Shown: in pieces, positions 29,631 through 43,151 of the stretch
How the letters are laid out: the number at the start of each line of letters is the position of its first letter
Numbering within the stretch: position 1 is the first letter of the stretch
Origin: Neobacillus bataviensis
GTDB lineage: Bacteria; Bacillota; Bacilli; Bacillales_B; DSM-18226
Reading direction: 5' to 3'
DNA: 64,000 nt
Assembly: GCF_019969725.1 (NCBI RefSeq)
Contig: NZ_JAHXYW010000001.1
Coordinates: 942,297 to 1,006,296, forward strand
The notes under the pieces: generated by a model
What the model was told of the DNA's origin: nothing
What the model saw: the letters and a program-made list of their open reading frames with translations, nothing else
Databases searched by the model: none
Translations under genes and position numbers: made by a program

Positions 29631-32042
29631 TTACATTAAGATAAACGGGTTTACGTCAATCGAAACCTGAAGCCCTTTTGCTGCATCCTTTTGATGCTGG
29701 TCAAGAATGATCTTTAGTGCCGCATTCAGGTTCGGTTCCCGCTTGTATTTTATCAGACATTGATAGCGATATCTATTATTTATCCTTGGTATGGGCGATG
29801 CTGCTGGCCCAAGTACAACTGCTTCGTTTGAAACCTGTGAGCGGACATAGTTCACAATCTTTTCCGTCGCTGCTACAACTGTCATAAGCTGCTCATGACT
29901 GACAGTGATCAATGACAGATAATAAAAGGGCGGATAATGATGCAATTTTCGTATCATCATCTCACGTTGATAAAAAAGGTCATAGTCTTGCTTACCGGCA
30001 AGTTCAATACTGTAATGCTCAGGCGTATAGGTTTGAATAATTACCTCCCCAGGCAATTGATGCCGGCCAGCCCTTCCGCTGACTTGTGTTAACAATTGGA
30101 ATGTTTTTTCCGAGGACCTAAAATCCGGCAAATGAAGCATCGTATCGGCGGAAAGAACCCCAACAAGTGTTATATTAGGAAAATCTAAACCTTTGGCAAT
30201 CATTTGGGTCCCTAGTAAAATATCAGCCTTTCCATCCTGAAAATCCTTTAATAACCGTTCATGCGACCCCTTTTTCCCAGTTGTATCGACATCCATACGA
30301 ATGACCTTTGCTTCAGGCAATATTTTCCCCAGCTCATCCTCCACCTTTTGTGTCCCCGTTCCAAAATAGCGGATATACTCACTTGAGCACTCGGGACAGA
30401 CCTTTGGAACATAGGTTTCGTAACCACAGTAATGACATTTCATTTGCCCGCCGGCACGATGGTAGGTAAGGGAGATGTCACAGTTCGGGCAATTTACCAC
30501 ATATCCGCAATCCCTGCACATAACGAAGGAGGAATGTCCGCGTTTATTTAAAAATAAAACAGACTGCTGTTTTTTCTCAATCCGGTCTTTTAACATCTCA
30601 AAAAGCTTTCGAGAGAACATCGAACGATTCCCTGAGCGAAGCTCTTCCCGCATATCAATGATCTCAACAGAAGGAAGCGTCTGCTTATTCATCCGAGATG
30701 GAAGCGTTAAAAGCTGGTACACCTTTTTTTGCGACCTGGCAAACGATTCAAGAGACGGAGTGGCACTTCCTAATACGATTGGACAGTTATAGGTCTTTGC
30801 CCTTTCGATTGCCACCTCCTTTGCATGATAACGCGGCATTTCCTCTTGTTTATAGCTCGTTTCATGCTCTTCATCAATAATGATGATGCCAAGATTTTCA
30901 AATGGGGCAAAAATGGCTGACCTGGCCCCGACTACCACCTTTACTTCTTTACGCTGAATTTTTCGCCATTCATCATATTTTTCCCCGGCAGACAACCCGC
31001 TGTGCAACACTGCAACCAAATCGCCAAATCTTCCTTTAAACCGATTTACCATTTGCGGTGTGAGAGATATTTCCGGGACAAGAACAATTGCTTCCTGACC
31101 TTTTTCAATGACCTGTTGAATCGATTGAAGGTATATTTCTGTCTTGCCGCTTCCTGTTACACCATAAAGTAAAAATACCTCATGACTATTTGTTTCGATA
31201 GCATTCAGAACCGGTGCAATGGCCTTCGTTTGATCCTCAGTTAATGGCAGGGCTCGAGTTCGTTCAAAAATTCGATTTTCATATGGATCGCGATAAACCT
31301 CCATCTCACTCTCTGTCAGCAGATTCTTATCAATCAAGGCTTTAACAGTTACAGATGAGATGTTAAGGTTTGCAACAAGTTGACTTAATTCGATGGCGTT
31401 ATTCTGCTCTAGAAAAAAGGCAAGAACTTTTTTTTGTTTTTCTGCATTTCCGGGTAAACGGTCCATTTCTTCTTTTAACGTATCAGGTGGAACATGCGGC
31501 TGAACATATCTTACTTTTTTTTTCTTGACCCTTTCCTTAACCTCGTAAATAACTTCGAGATGCCCCTTTGCTGATTCCCGTTGAAGAAGTGAAACGATTC
31601 CACTTTTTAATGCTTCCTCCCAATTCAGCATTCCATTATGTTTAAAATAAGAGTGAAGCCCTTCAGGTAAATCTGATATTACAGCACCCGGAGCAAGCTT
31701 TACCTTTTTTTCATATTTTGCTTTTAATGCCGCTGGCAGCATGGCCTGGTAGGCAAATATTTTAAAGCAAAGAGTATTTTCCGTTAACCAGTTTCCAAGC
31801 TCTAATAATTCTTGATTTAAAACGGGCTTAAGGTCCATAGGCTCAATGATTTCCCGGAGCTGATTAAATTCTGATTCAGCTTTTATTTCCGTAACAAAAC
31901 CTTGAATATTCCTTGGTCCAAATGGAACAACGACTCTCATCCCAGGCTGGATTGTTTCCCTCCATCGCTCCGGGATGAGATAATCGAAGGCTTTATCCGT
32001 TTGTTTAGTTGGCACATCAACGATTACAGCAGCAATTTCCAT
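29631..32042 (-). CDS. priA: Primosomal replication helicase PriA
   Basis: 803-residue helicase that restarts stalled replication forks by recruiting DnaD, DnaB and DnaI. The 3'-DNA-binding N-terminal domain (1-105) and winged helix are followed by Walker A GVTGSGKTEIY, DEEH, and the zinc region CRDCGYVVNCPNCD ... CHYCGYETYVPKVCPEC inserted between the helicase lobes. QVSGRAGR is motif VI. It follows coaBC directly. Confidence 0.97.
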   Translation of the reverse strand: MEIAAVIVDVPTKQTDKAFDYLIPERWRETIQPGMRVVVPFGPRNIQGFVTEIKAESEFNQLREIIEPMDLKPVLNQELLELGNWLTENTLCFKIFAYQAMLPAALKAKYEKKVKLAPGAVISDLPEGLHSYFKHNGMLNWEEALKSGIVSLLQRESAKGHLEVIYEVKERVKKKKVRYVQPHVPPDTLKEEMDRLPGNAEKQKKVLAFFLEQNNAIELSQLVANLNISSVTVKALIDKNLLTESEMEVYRDPYENRIFERTRALPLTEDQTKAIAPVLNAIETNSHEVFLLYGVTGSGKTEIYLQSIQQVIEKGQEAIVLVPEISLTPQMVNRFKGRFGDLVAVLHSGLSAGEKYDEWRKIQRKEVKVVVGARSAIFAPFENLGIIIIDEEHETSYKQEEMPRYHAKEVAIERAKTYNCPIVLGSATPSLESFARSQKKVYQLLTLPSRMNKQTLPSVEIIDMREELRSGNRSMFSRKLFEMLKDRIEKKQQSVLFLNKRGHSSFVMCRDCGYVVNCPNCDISLTYHRAGGQMKCHYCGYETYVPKVCPECSSEYIRYFGTGTQKVEDELGKILPEAKVIRMDVDTTGKKGSHERLLKDFQDGKADILLGTQMIAKGLDFPNITLVGVLSADTMLHLPDFRSSEKTFQLLTQVSGRAGRHQLPGEVIIQTYTPEHYSIELAGKQDYDLFYQREMMIRKLHHYPPFYYLSLITVSHEQLMTVVAATEKIVNYVRSQVSNEAVVLGPAASPIPRINNRYRYQCLIKYKREPNLNAALKIILDQHQKDAAKGLQVSIDVNPFILM

Positions 32043-32043
32043 T

Positions 32044-33252
32044 TCATTTCATATCCTTCAGAAGTGAAGTTGTTTCTTCAATAATTTTTTCGGCCACCGC
32101 TGTTTTTGACATCATCGGTAATGTTGCAACGGAGCCATCCCGTTTAAATAATGTAACAATGTTGGTATCCGTTCCAAAACCGGCGCCTTCTGTTTTGACA
32201 TTATTGGCAACAATCATATCCGCATTTTTCGTTGCCAATTTCTTGCGTGCATATTCTTCTACGTTATCTGTTTCAGCAGCAAACCCAATAAGCAACTGAT
32301 GCTTCTTCCTTTGGCCGAGTTCAAATAATATATCCTTCGTTCTCTCTAATTCAATGCTCGAGTCTCCGTCCTTCTTTTTCACTTTATGGTCAAAAGTTGT
32401 TTTAGGGCGATAGTCGGCAACGGCTGCTGTTTTAATTACGATATCAGCTAGTTCATAAAAGCTGAGAACAGCATCGTACATTTCTTCTGCACTTTCTACC
32501 CTCACTACATTTATTCCAGCTGGTGCAGGAATTTGTACTGGACCTGATACCAAGATAACTTCGGCACCTTGCTTTTTTGCTTCTTCAGCAAGAGCATATC
32601 CCATTTTTCCGCTAGAGTGGTTTGAAATAAAGCGGACAGGATCAATTTTCTCTCGTGTGGGTCCCGCCGTTACGATAACCTTCTTACCATTAAGTGGTTT
32701 TATTTCTTTTTTTGTAAAAAACTCTCCCACCAATTCAACTATTTTTTCAGGCTCTTCCAAACGCCCTTTTCCGATATAACCGCAAGCCAGAAACCCTTCA
32801 CTCGGTTCAATAAATTGATAGCCGTATTGGGCTAAAATCGATATATTATTTTTCACCGCCGGATGGTCGTACATATGTACATTCATGGCTGGGGCAATCC
32901 AGACTGGTGCCGTTGCAGCAAGCAGGGTAGTTGTAATCATATTATCGGCAATACCACCAGCAAGTTTTGCAATCGTATTGGCTGTTGCAGGAGCAACGAG
33001 GATAAGATCGGCCCAGTCTGCAAGGTCAATATGGGCGATTACCTGCGGATTTTTTTCATCAAAGGTATCGGTATAAACCTCATTTCTAGATAATGCCTGG
33101 AAGGTTAATGTGGTAACAAATTTAGAAGCCGATTCGCTTAAAATCACTTTTACTTGCGCCCCTGCTTGTACTAGCTTACTGGTCAATGCCACTGCCTTAT
33201 AGACTGCAATACCTCCGGTCACACATAGTAGTATTTTTTTTTCATTTAGCAT
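32044..33252 (-). CDS. coaBC: Bifunctional CoaBC of CoA biosynthesis
   Basis: 402-residue fusion. The N-terminal flavoprotein is phosphopantothenoylcysteine decarboxylase (TGGIAVYKA, PAMNVHMYDHPAV, catalytic Cys in FLACGYIGKGRL). The C-terminal half from about 185 is phosphopantothenate-cysteine ligase (VTAGPTREKIDPVRFISN, KTAAVADYRP). Together they convert phosphopantothenate to phosphopantetheine. It starts the coaBC-priA-def-fmt group in this genome, since it has its own promoter and a terminator upstream. Confidence 0.97.
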   Translation of the reverse strand: MLNEKKILLCVTGGIAVYKAVALTSKLVQAGAQVKVILSESASKFVTTLTFQALSRNEVYTDTFDEKNPQVIAHIDLADWADLILVAPATANTIAKLAGGIADNMITTTLLAATAPVWIAPAMNVHMYDHPAVKNNISILAQYGYQFIEPSEGFLACGYIGKGRLEEPEKIVELVGEFFTKKEIKPLNGKKVIVTAGPTREKIDPVRFISNHSSGKMGYALAEEAKKQGAEVILVSGPVQIPAPAGINVVRVESAEEMYDAVLSFYELADIVIKTAAVADYRPKTTFDHKVKKKDGDSSIELERTKDILFELGQRKKHQLLIGFAAETDNVEEYARKKLATKNADMIVANNVKTEGAGFGTDTNIVTLFKRDGSVATLPMMSKTAVAEKIIEETTSLLKDMK

Positions 33253-33294
33253 GTTTAAACCCCCACTTCAAATCCAACACATTTCATCTCTTTC

Positions 33295-33323
33295 ATTATG
33301 CTAGAATATAAGCCATTTTTCAA
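33295..33323 (-). promoter_or_regulatory. SigA-type promoter of coaBC
   Basis: Minus-strand -35 TTGAAA, 17-bp spacer, -10 CATAAT, immediately beyond the rpoZ terminator. It makes coaBC-priA-def-fmt-rsmB and followers independent of the gmk unit. Confidence 0.65.
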
Positions 33324-33357
33324 AATAAAAAAGGCTGACCGTTAAGGTGTTAGCCCT
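33324..33357 (-). terminator. Rho-independent terminator of rpoZ
   Basis: Minus-strand stem GGCTAACAC with its complement GTCAGCC (one mismatch and a bulge), then TTTTTTATTTT. It closes the yloC-remA-gmk-rpoZ transcript. Confidence 0.65.
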
Positions 33358-33391
33358 TCCAAAGTCACGCCTTCATTAAGTCTTCATTTTT

Positions 33392-33610
33392 TTACTCAGC
33401 AGGAGTTTCTGCTTTCTTCGCAATCCGATAAGTCAGCTCGCCGCTGTAAATTTCCTCTAGTGCTTTGCCAACATATTTATAAGAAACATACTTCGGCAAT
33501 CTTTCATCTCTTGCTTGGGACATCGCGCGGGCACGCTTCGCGGCAACCGATACAAGCGAGTATTTTGAATCAATTTTTTCAAGCAAAGAATCAATAGAAG
33601 GATATAACAT
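33392..33610 (-). CDS. rpoZ: RNA polymerase omega subunit
   Basis: 72-residue omega subunit, which stabilises beta-prime during RNA polymerase assembly. It opens [20 protein letters not shown] and contains the hallmark [10 protein letters not shown]. The ATG at 33610 is nine bases after GGAGG; the in-frame TTG three codons upstream abuts that site and is rejected. It starts one base after gmk ends. Confidence 0.96.
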   Translation of the reverse strand: MLYPSIDSLLEKIDSKYSLVSVAAKRARAMSQARDERLPKYVSYKYVGKALEEIYSGELTYRIAKKAETPAE

Positions 33611-33611
33611 T

Positions 33612-34501
<890 letters not shown>

Positions 34502-34561
34502 GGTAATCATCCAATCATCAATAATATATTTTGACCGTGTCAAACTGTTTCTAAACAAGGC

Positions 34562-35437
34562 CTATTCGATATTTTGAACCTGCTCTTTTAACTTCTCGAG
34601 TAAGCTTTTCATTTCAACCACCATTTTGGCAATATTTGAATCATTTGCCTTCGATCCAATTGTATTTGCTTCTCTGTTCATCTCCTGAACGAGAAAATCC
34701 AGTTTTCTTCCGATGGGTTCCTGGTCGGTTAAGGCTTGCAAAAATTGTTGGATATGGCTCTTTAATCTTGTAATTTCCTCATTAATGTCAGCCTTATCGG
34801 CAAAAACAGCTACTTCCGTTAAAATCCTGGTTTCATCTAATTGTCCATTCACGAATTCCACCATTCTTTTTGTTAAGCGCTCTTTAAACGACTGAACAAC
34901 AAGAGGTGCAAATTTCTGAAGTTCAAAAATAATTGATTCCAATTGGGAGATGATCGCAATTAAATCTTTTTTTATTTCTTCCCCTTCAGAAGTCCGCATT
35001 TGTTTCAATAAAAGTACTGCTTCCTCCGTTGCGGCAAGGACTAAATTTTCTAAATCCTCATTCCCAGCTTCACTTTCTTCAATATGTATAAGATCCGAAC
35101 GATTTAGCAAATCCTGAAGTGTTACTGTACCTTCAATACCATACTTTCCATGTACTTCCTTGATAAATTGATAATATTCTTCAATTAGCTTCCAATCAAC
35201 ATGGAGTTTCCTGGTTACAGCACCTTCGCCCTCTAAGCTTACATAAACTTCTACTCTTCCACGGCGAATATGCTGATTGAGCTTCTTCTTGATTTTATCT
35301 TCTATTTTTAAAAGCTGTCTTGGCATGCGAATATTCATTTCACAAAATCGGTGATTTACCGTTTTTACCTCAACGTTCACTGAGAAAGAACCTGAATCAG
35401 CCTTCCCTCTTCCAAAGCCTGTCATACTTATAACCAT
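34562..35437 (-). CDS. yloC: YicC/YloC-family endoribonuclease
   Basis: 291-residue protein of the YicC/YloC family, shown to have endoribonuclease activity in E. coli. The N-terminus SMTGFGRG and the C-terminal DUF1732 region (RKLDFLVQEMNREANTIGSK) are diagnostic. Two adjacent ATGs follow a GGATG site; the second gives the B. subtilis length. It leads the yloC-remA-gmk-rpoZ group. Physiological targets in Bacillus are not established. Confidence 0.93.
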   Translation of the reverse strand: MVISMTGFGRGKADSGSFSVNVEVKTVNHRFCEMNIRMPRQLLKIEDKIKKKLNQHIRRGRVEVYVSLEGEGAVTRKLHVDWKLIEEYYQFIKEVHGKYGIEGTVTLQDLLNRSDLIHIEESEAGNEDLENLVLAATEEAVLLLKQMRTSEGEEIKKDLIAIISQLESIIFELQKFAPLVVQSFKERLTKRMVEFVNGQLDETRILTEVAVFADKADINEEITRLKSHIQQFLQALTDQEPIGRKLDFLVQEMNREANTIGSKANDSNIAKMVVEMKSLLEKLKEQVQNIE

Positions 35438-35484
35438 CATTTGCACATCCAATCTTTGAAAAAATGATCGGTTCTAAAAACTTA

Positions 35485-35523
35485 AATAAACACAAAAGGT
35501 AATAGAGGGTTCTATTACCTTTT
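35485..35523 (-). terminator. Terminator downstream of the Ca2+-ATPase gene
   Basis: A perfect 13-bp stem (AAAAGGTAATAGA pairing with TCTATTACCTTTT) with a four- to five-base loop, about 15 bases after the yloB stop. It also contains T-runs on both strands, so it could act in either direction. Confidence 0.8.
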
Positions 35524-35538
35524 GGATTATAACATACT

Positions 35539-38217
35539 TTATTTTGTTTTTCTTAACAAAAATGATCCAGCTAGTAAAAAAGTTGGTATTGATGATAACC
35601 CGACAATCAACAGCCAATCTTTTGCCGCGATCGGCAGCGTATGGAATATTGGCTGGAATGGCGGATAGTAAATGACCACAAACATGAGGGCAAGAGAAGA
35701 TATGACTGCCCATACTAAATACGGATTTCCAAACGGGTTTCTTGATAGCACTGATTTTTCACTGCGGCAATCAAAAACATGGATTAGCTGTGCCATAACA
35801 AGTGTTGCAAAGGCTACCGTTTGTGCATATTTCAATTGGCTTGGATCATTATGATAAACAACGATAAAAGCAAGTAAGGTCACAAGTCCAATCAAAAATC
35901 CTCGGGATACAACCTTCCAACCTAGACCACGCGAAAAGACCCCTTCATTCGGGCTCCGCGGCCTCCGTTTCATCACATTTTCTTCCGGGCGGTCAAGACC
36001 TAGCGCCATGGCTGGCAATCCATCCGTCACCAAATTTACCCAAAGAATTTGAATAGGTACTAACGGCAGGGGCAGTGCTAAGATCATCGCAAACAACATA
36101 ACCAATATTTCTCCGACATTGGAGGCAAGCAGATAGCGGACAAACTTTCGAATATTTTCATAGATATTCCGGCCTTCTTTAATGGCTGCTTTAATTGTTG
36201 CAAAATTATCGTCCAATAAGACAAGGGCCGAAGCTTCCTTCGCTACATCTGTACCGGTAATTCCCATGGCCACTCCAATATCTGCTGCTTTGATAGCAGG
36301 CGCATCATTCACCCCGTCGCCTGTCATGGCCACAATATGCCCTCTATTTTGCAAGGCTTTGACAATCTTCAATTTATGTTCTGGTGAAACCCTGGCAAAG
36401 ACTGATACATCATCGACGATTTCCTCAAGCTCCTCAACGGACATATCAGACAATGCTTTCCCATCAAGAACCTTACTTTTCTGCGTTAGAATTCCTAACT
36501 GAGAGGCAATCGCTTTTGCTGTGATGACATGGTCACCGGTAATCATCACCGTTTTAATTCCAGCCTCTTTACATTCTTTTACGGCTGCTTTAACCTCAGG
36601 TCTTGGCGGATCGATCATTCCCTGTACGCCGATAAAAGTTAATTTTTTCTCAGCTTCTTTTTCACTTAAGATAAGTGTATTAGCTGAAACAGGTTTAAAG
36701 GCAATGGCAATTGTCCGCAGTGCCTGTGAGGCAAGTCCATTAATCGCATCCTGAACCTTCACTTGCGTTTCTTTGTTTAAATATTGAGTCCGTTCATCCC
36801 AAAGAATGGATTCACTAATTCCTAAAATGACATCAGGTGCTCCCTTCGTGACGATGAAGTGCCGCCCTTGTTTGTCCTTTACGTGAATACTCATCATTTT
36901 TCTGGCCGAATCAAATGGAAATTCATTAATAATGGTAAATTCATCTAATAACTTCTTTCTTGCAAAGCCTGCTTTCATTGCACTTACAAGCAATGCTCCT
37001 TCAGTTGGATCCCCGTCGAGAATGTAATCATCATCCTTCATTACTAAATCCGAATGGTTGCAGAGCATCCCGAATATCAGCATTTGCTGCAAGGCTCTCT
37101 CGTCTTTTGGCTGAACAGTTCGATCATTCCGATAAAAATTTCCTTGCGGCTGATAGCCCACTCCATCTACTGTCCAAGTATTTCCCCCGCTCCATAAATG
37201 GGTAACCGTCATTTTGTTTTGCGTCATGGTTCCCGTTTTATCAGAACAAATAACCGAAGCACATCCGAGCGTTTCGACCGCCGGCAGCTTCCGGACAATG
37301 GCATTTTTCTTTATCATTTTTTGCACACCAAGAGATAAGGCCACCGTCACAATCGCAGGCAATCCTTCCGGTATAGCCGCAACAGCCAAGGATACTCCAG
37401 CTAAAAACATCGTGTAAAGGTCATGTCCCTGAATTACACCGACCGCCACAACCAGCACGGTCAAAGCTAGAGCGACTGTTATTAATATTTTTCCAAGCTG
37501 CTCCAAGCGGCGCTGAAGTGGTGTTTCTTGTGATTCCGCACTCTGCAGTAAATCTGCAATTTGTCCCATTGCCGTTTTCATTCCTGTAGCAATGACAACC
37601 CCGGCGCCGCTTCCCCTTGTAATCATCGTTCCCATGAAGGCGATATTCTCCATATCACCAATACCTGGGTTAGGATTCGTTAAACACTCTATATGCTTTG
37701 AAACAGGCACTGACTCACCAGTAAGTGCGGATTCTTCAATTTCTAAACTTCTTGATTCTATGATTCGTACATCTGCGCCAATTCGGTCACCGCTTGAGAA
37801 TTTTAAAATATCGCCGCTGACAATTTCTTTCGAAGGTAATTTAATCCACTGTCCGTCCCTAAGGACAGAAACCTGCGGCGCGGATAATTCCTTTAATGCC
37901 TCTAGCGATTTTTCCGCCCGCCTTTCTTGGAAAAATCCAAGAAACCCATTTATGATCACGATCGCTATAATAGCAATGGCGTCAATATACTCTCCTAACA
38001 AACCGGAAATCAAGGTCGCTGCCAGCAGCACTAAAACCATAAAGTCTTTAAATTGACTAAAAAATAAGAGTAAAGCTGATTGCTTTTCTCCTTCGTCCAA
38101 TTCATTTAATCCGTACTCTGCGATTCTACTTTTCGCTTCTTCCTGTGATAATCCAGTTGAAAAGTCGGTTTCTAAGGCCTTTTCTACTTGATTTATCTCC
38201 ATCTCATGGAACTTCAT
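35539..38217 (-). CDS. yloB: Calcium-transporting P-type ATPase
   Basis: 892-residue SERCA-like P2A ATPase. An actuator region with the TGES loop (ALTGESVPVSKH) precedes the phosphorylation site Asp in CSDKTGTMTQNKM. The ion-binding helix has AAIPEGLPAIVTVALSLG, and MTGDGVNDAPA marks the hinge. About ten membrane helices are visible. In B. subtilis YloB accumulates in the mother cell and pumps calcium, affecting spore heat resistance. Start codon choice: the ATG at 38217 aligns with the family, although its own ribosome site is weak and an overlapping mini-ORF precedes it. Confidence 0.95.
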   Translation of the reverse strand: MKFHEMEINQVEKALETDFSTGLSQEEAKSRIAEYGLNELDEGEKQSALLLFFSQFKDFMVLVLLAATLISGLLGEYIDAIAIIAIVIINGFLGFFQERRAEKSLEALKELSAPQVSVLRDGQWIKLPSKEIVSGDILKFSSGDRIGADVRIIESRSLEIEESALTGESVPVSKHIECLTNPNPGIGDMENIAFMGTMITRGSGAGVVIATGMKTAMGQIADLLQSAESQETPLQRRLEQLGKILITVALALTVLVVAVGVIQGHDLYTMFLAGVSLAVAAIPEGLPAIVTVALSLGVQKMIKKNAIVRKLPAVETLGCASVICSDKTGTMTQNKMTVTHLWSGGNTWTVDGVGYQPQGNFYRNDRTVQPKDERALQQMLIFGMLCNHSDLVMKDDDYILDGDPTEGALLVSAMKAGFARKKLLDEFTIINEFPFDSARKMMSIHVKDKQGRHFIVTKGAPDVILGISESILWDERTQYLNKETQVKVQDAINGLASQALRTIAIAFKPVSANTLILSEKEAEKKLTFIGVQGMIDPPRPEVKAAVKECKEAGIKTVMITGDHVITAKAIASQLGILTQKSKVLDGKALSDMSVEELEEIVDDVSVFARVSPEHKLKIVKALQNRGHIVAMTGDGVNDAPAIKAADIGVAMGITGTDVAKEASALVLLDDNFATIKAAIKEGRNIYENIRKFVRYLLASNVGEILVMLFAMILALPLPLVPIQILWVNLVTDGLPAMALGLDRPEENVMKRRPRSPNEGVFSRGLGWKVVSRGFLIGLVTLLAFIVVYHNDPSQLKYAQTVAFATLVMAQLIHVFDCRSEKSVLSRNPFGNPYLVWAVISSLALMFVVIYYPPFQPIFHTLPIAAKDWLLIVGLSSIPTFLLAGSFLLRKTK

Positions 38218-38225
38218 CCGACCAT
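38214..38225 (-). CDS. Three-codon leader ORF overlapping the yloB start
   Basis: ATG GTC GGA TGA on the minus strand (Met-Val-Gly-stop). It lies seven bases after a strong AAGGGGG site and its stop overlaps the yloB ATG as ATGA. The main gene otherwise has no good ribosome site at proper spacing, so ribosomes may load here and reinitiate at yloB. This is a sequence-based proposal; no product is known. Confidence 0.4.
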   Translation of the reverse strand: MVG

Positions 38226-38316
38226 CTCACTTCCCCCTTGTATAACATGTCTAAAGAAAGCTTATTCAGGGTCGTCCAAAAAAATGCTATCATTAACATT
38301 CTTGCAAGGGGAAAAT

Positions 38317-38346
38317 AGGACAGTTTTTATTGAAGTAGGATATAAT
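38317..38346 (+). promoter_or_regulatory. Probable promoter of rqcH
   Basis: Plus-strand -10 TATAAT with an 18-bp spacer from AGGACA (four of six -35 matches), 32 bases before the start codon. The yloB start lies divergently to the left. Confidence 0.5.
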
Positions 38347-38378
38347 TAAACATATGTTTGAAGAAAAGGATGTTTTCC

Positions 38379-40091
38379 ATGTCATTTGATGGTCTATTTA
38401 CAAAAGCAATGGTCGATGAACTTTCCCGTTCATTAAAGGGCGGACGTATAAATAAAGTTCACCAGCCTTATAAAAATGAAGTCATTTTAACAATTAGAGC
38501 AAACGGGCTAAATCAAAAGCTGTTATTATCAGCTCATCCCAGTTATGCCCGGGTGCAGTTAACGAATGAGGGATACGAAAATCCGAGTGAGCCGCCAATG
38601 TTCTGTATGCTGCTGCGAAAGCATATTGAGGGCTATATATTGGAGGATTTATATCAAGTTGAAAATGATCGGATGATTATTTTTGAAATTAAAGGAAGAA
38701 ATGAAATTGGCGATATCAGCTACAAGCAGCTCATTATTGAAATCATGGGCAGACATAGCAATATCGTATTAGTGGATAAAACACGCAATGTTATTCTTGA
38801 TAGCATTAAGCATATTTCTTTTGCCGTTAACAGTCACAGAGCGATTATGCCGGGCCAGCCATATATTTTCCCGCCTGAACAAAACAAATCTAATCCTTTT
38901 TTTGTTACGGAAGAGGATGTTTTAAAGAAAATTGATTTTAATAGCGGGAAACTGGATCGGCAGCTGGTCGAGCATTTTGCCGGCACTTCTCCGCTGTTTG
39001 CAAAGGAAGTCATTTTTCAAAGCGGTCTCGCGAATCGAACGACCCTTCCTCGGACTTTTGTTGGTTTGGTTAAGAAAATTAAGCAAGGCGAGCTATCTCC
39101 ATCTATCATGTCTTCGGGTGGCAAGGAAGCTTTTTATTTATTTCCGCTTGCTCATTTAAAAGGAAAGGTAAAAAGCTTTGAAACGCTTAGTGAAATGCTC
39201 GATCGCTTTTATTTTGGCAAGGCAGAGCGAGACCGGGTTAAGCAGCAAGGAAATGATATTGAACGGTTCATTATCAATGAAAAAGAAAAAAATGAAAAGA
39301 AAATTGAAAAGTTGGAGAATACATTAAAAGAAGCCGAAAAGGCAGAGCAATTTCAGCGTTATGGTGAGCTATTAACGGCTAACCTTTTTGCCGCAAAAAA
39401 GGGCATGAAAGAAATTGAAGTTCTCAATTATTACGATGAATTGGGAGGGACGATTGCCATTCCTCTTAATCCTCGTAAAACTCCATCAGAAAATGCGCAA
39501 AAATATTTTTCTAGATACCAAAAAGCTAAAAATTCGATTGCCGTTGTGATGGAGCAAATTGAGAAGGCGCAGCTTGAAGTGGAATATTTTGATAATTTAT
39601 TGCAACAGATAGTGTCTGCGTCACCGAAGGATATTCAAGAAATTCGTGAGGAGCTTGTCGAGGGCGGCTATATCCGCGAACGTCAAAAAAGGAATGGGAA
39701 AAAGATCCAAAACGCCAAGCCGGTCCTAGACCACTTTTTATCAACTGATGGGACTGATATTATCGTCGGAAAAAACAATAAACAAAATGATTATTTAACC
39801 AATAAACTTGCAGCGAGAGATGAGATTTGGCTCCATACCAAGGATATTCCTGGTTCACATGTAGTCATTCGAAGTAAGGCTCCATCGGAGGAAACCATTC
39901 TTGAGGCCGCCAATTTAGCTGCTTACTTTAGCAAGGCGCGAAATTCTAGTTCGGTTCCTGTTGACTTTACAAAGGTTCGCCATGTTAAAAAACCGAGCGG
40001 TGCAAAACCTGGATTTGTGATATATGATAATCAGCAGACCGTTTATGTTACTCCTAATGAGGAACTTGTGCTTAAATTGAAGAAAAATTAG
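38379..40091 (+). CDS. rqcH: Ribosome quality-control protein RqcH (NFACT)
   Basis: 570-residue NFACT-family protein (YloA/FbpA). It binds stalled 50S-peptidyl-tRNA and adds C-terminal alanine tails as degradation tags. The NFACT-N domain starts [14 protein letters not shown]; a long coiled coil spans about 275-330; the NFACT-R domain holds [18 protein letters not shown]. The ATG at 38379 follows AAAAGG and gives the family length; the open frame extends seven codons more. It is one of only two plus-strand genes here. Confidence 0.95.
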   Translation: MSFDGLFTKAMVDELSRSLKGGRINKVHQPYKNEVILTIRANGLNQKLLLSAHPSYARVQLTNEGYENPSEPPMFCMLLRKHIEGYILEDLYQVENDRMIIFEIKGRNEIGDISYKQLIIEIMGRHSNIVLVDKTRNVILDSIKHISFAVNSHRAIMPGQPYIFPPEQNKSNPFFVTEEDVLKKIDFNSGKLDRQLVEHFAGTSPLFAKEVIFQSGLANRTTLPRTFVGLVKKIKQGELSPSIMSSGGKEAFYLFPLAHLKGKVKSFETLSEMLDRFYFGKAERDRVKQQGNDIERFIINEKEKNEKKIEKLENTLKEAEKAEQFQRYGELLTANLFAAKKGMKEIEVLNYYDELGGTIAIPLNPRKTPSENAQKYFSRYQKAKNSIAVVMEQIEKAQLEVEYFDNLLQQIVSASPKDIQEIREELVEGGYIRERQKRNGKKIQNAKPVLDHFLSTDGTDIIVGKNNKQNDYLTNKLAARDEIWLHTKDIPGSHVVIRSKAPSEETILEAANLAAYFSKARNSSSVPVDFTKVRHVKKPSGAKPGFVIYDNQQTVYVTPNEELVLKLKKN

Positions 40092-40092
40092 T

Positions 40093-40119
40093 AAAGCCCC
40101 GGGGGTCCGGGGCTTTTTT
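40093..40119. terminator. Terminator between convergent rqcH and pyrE
   Basis: The stem AAAGCCCCG/CGGGGCTTT with a short GGGGTC-like loop is followed by TTTTTT on the plus strand (rqcH) and by a weaker T-rich stretch on the minus strand (pyrE). It probably serves both converging transcripts, more strongly rqcH. Confidence 0.85.
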
Positions 40120-40122
40120 AGT

Positions 40123-40751
40123 TTATTCCCACTTCTTGCTCCATTTACCTGGATCCTTGCTCCAAGAAAGCAGACTTTCTTGATCATTTTGACCAATATA
40201 CCCATTATCAATAGCCGACTCCACCAACGCGGCAAAATTTGTTAAAGAAAAACTCGTAATTCCTTCCTGCTCAAAAGCATCTTTTCCTTTATCCAGCCCA
40301 TATGTAAAGATGGATACGACACCAAGTACTTCACAGCCAGCCTCTCTTAATGCCTGAACAGCTGTGATCACACTTCCGCCAGTTGAAATTAAATCTTCAA
40401 CGACGACCACTTTTTGGCCTTGCTCTACTTTACCTTCGATCTGATTTCCTTTCCCGTGCCCTTTTGCTTTTGAGCGGACATAGCACATAGGCAAATCCAT
40501 TAACTCACTCACCCAGGCAGCATGAGGAATACCAGCCGTGGCAGTCCCGGCAATTACATCCACTGTACCAAAGTGTTCATTGATTAGCTTTTGTAAGCCG
40601 CTGGCAATTTCCCGACGAACCGCAGGAAAAGATAATGTTAAGCGATTATCACAATAAATCGGAGAACGCAGACCAGAGGTCCACGTAAACGGATCCTGCG
40701 GCCTTAACGCAACCGCGCTTATTTCTAATAATTTTTCAGCAATTAAGTGTT

Positions 40752-40755
<4 letters not shown>
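40123..40755 (-). CDS. pyrE: Orotate phosphoribosyltransferase
   Basis: 210-residue enzyme converting orotate and PRPP to [19 protein letters not shown] and the PRPP loop [13 protein letters not shown] (about 115-127) are diagnostic. The ATG at 40755 overlaps the pyrF stop by four bases and follows GAGGAG; the longer open frame is rejected. It is the last gene of the pyr operon. Confidence 0.97.
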
Positions 40756-43147
<2,392 letters not shown>

Positions 43148-43151
<4 letters not shown>

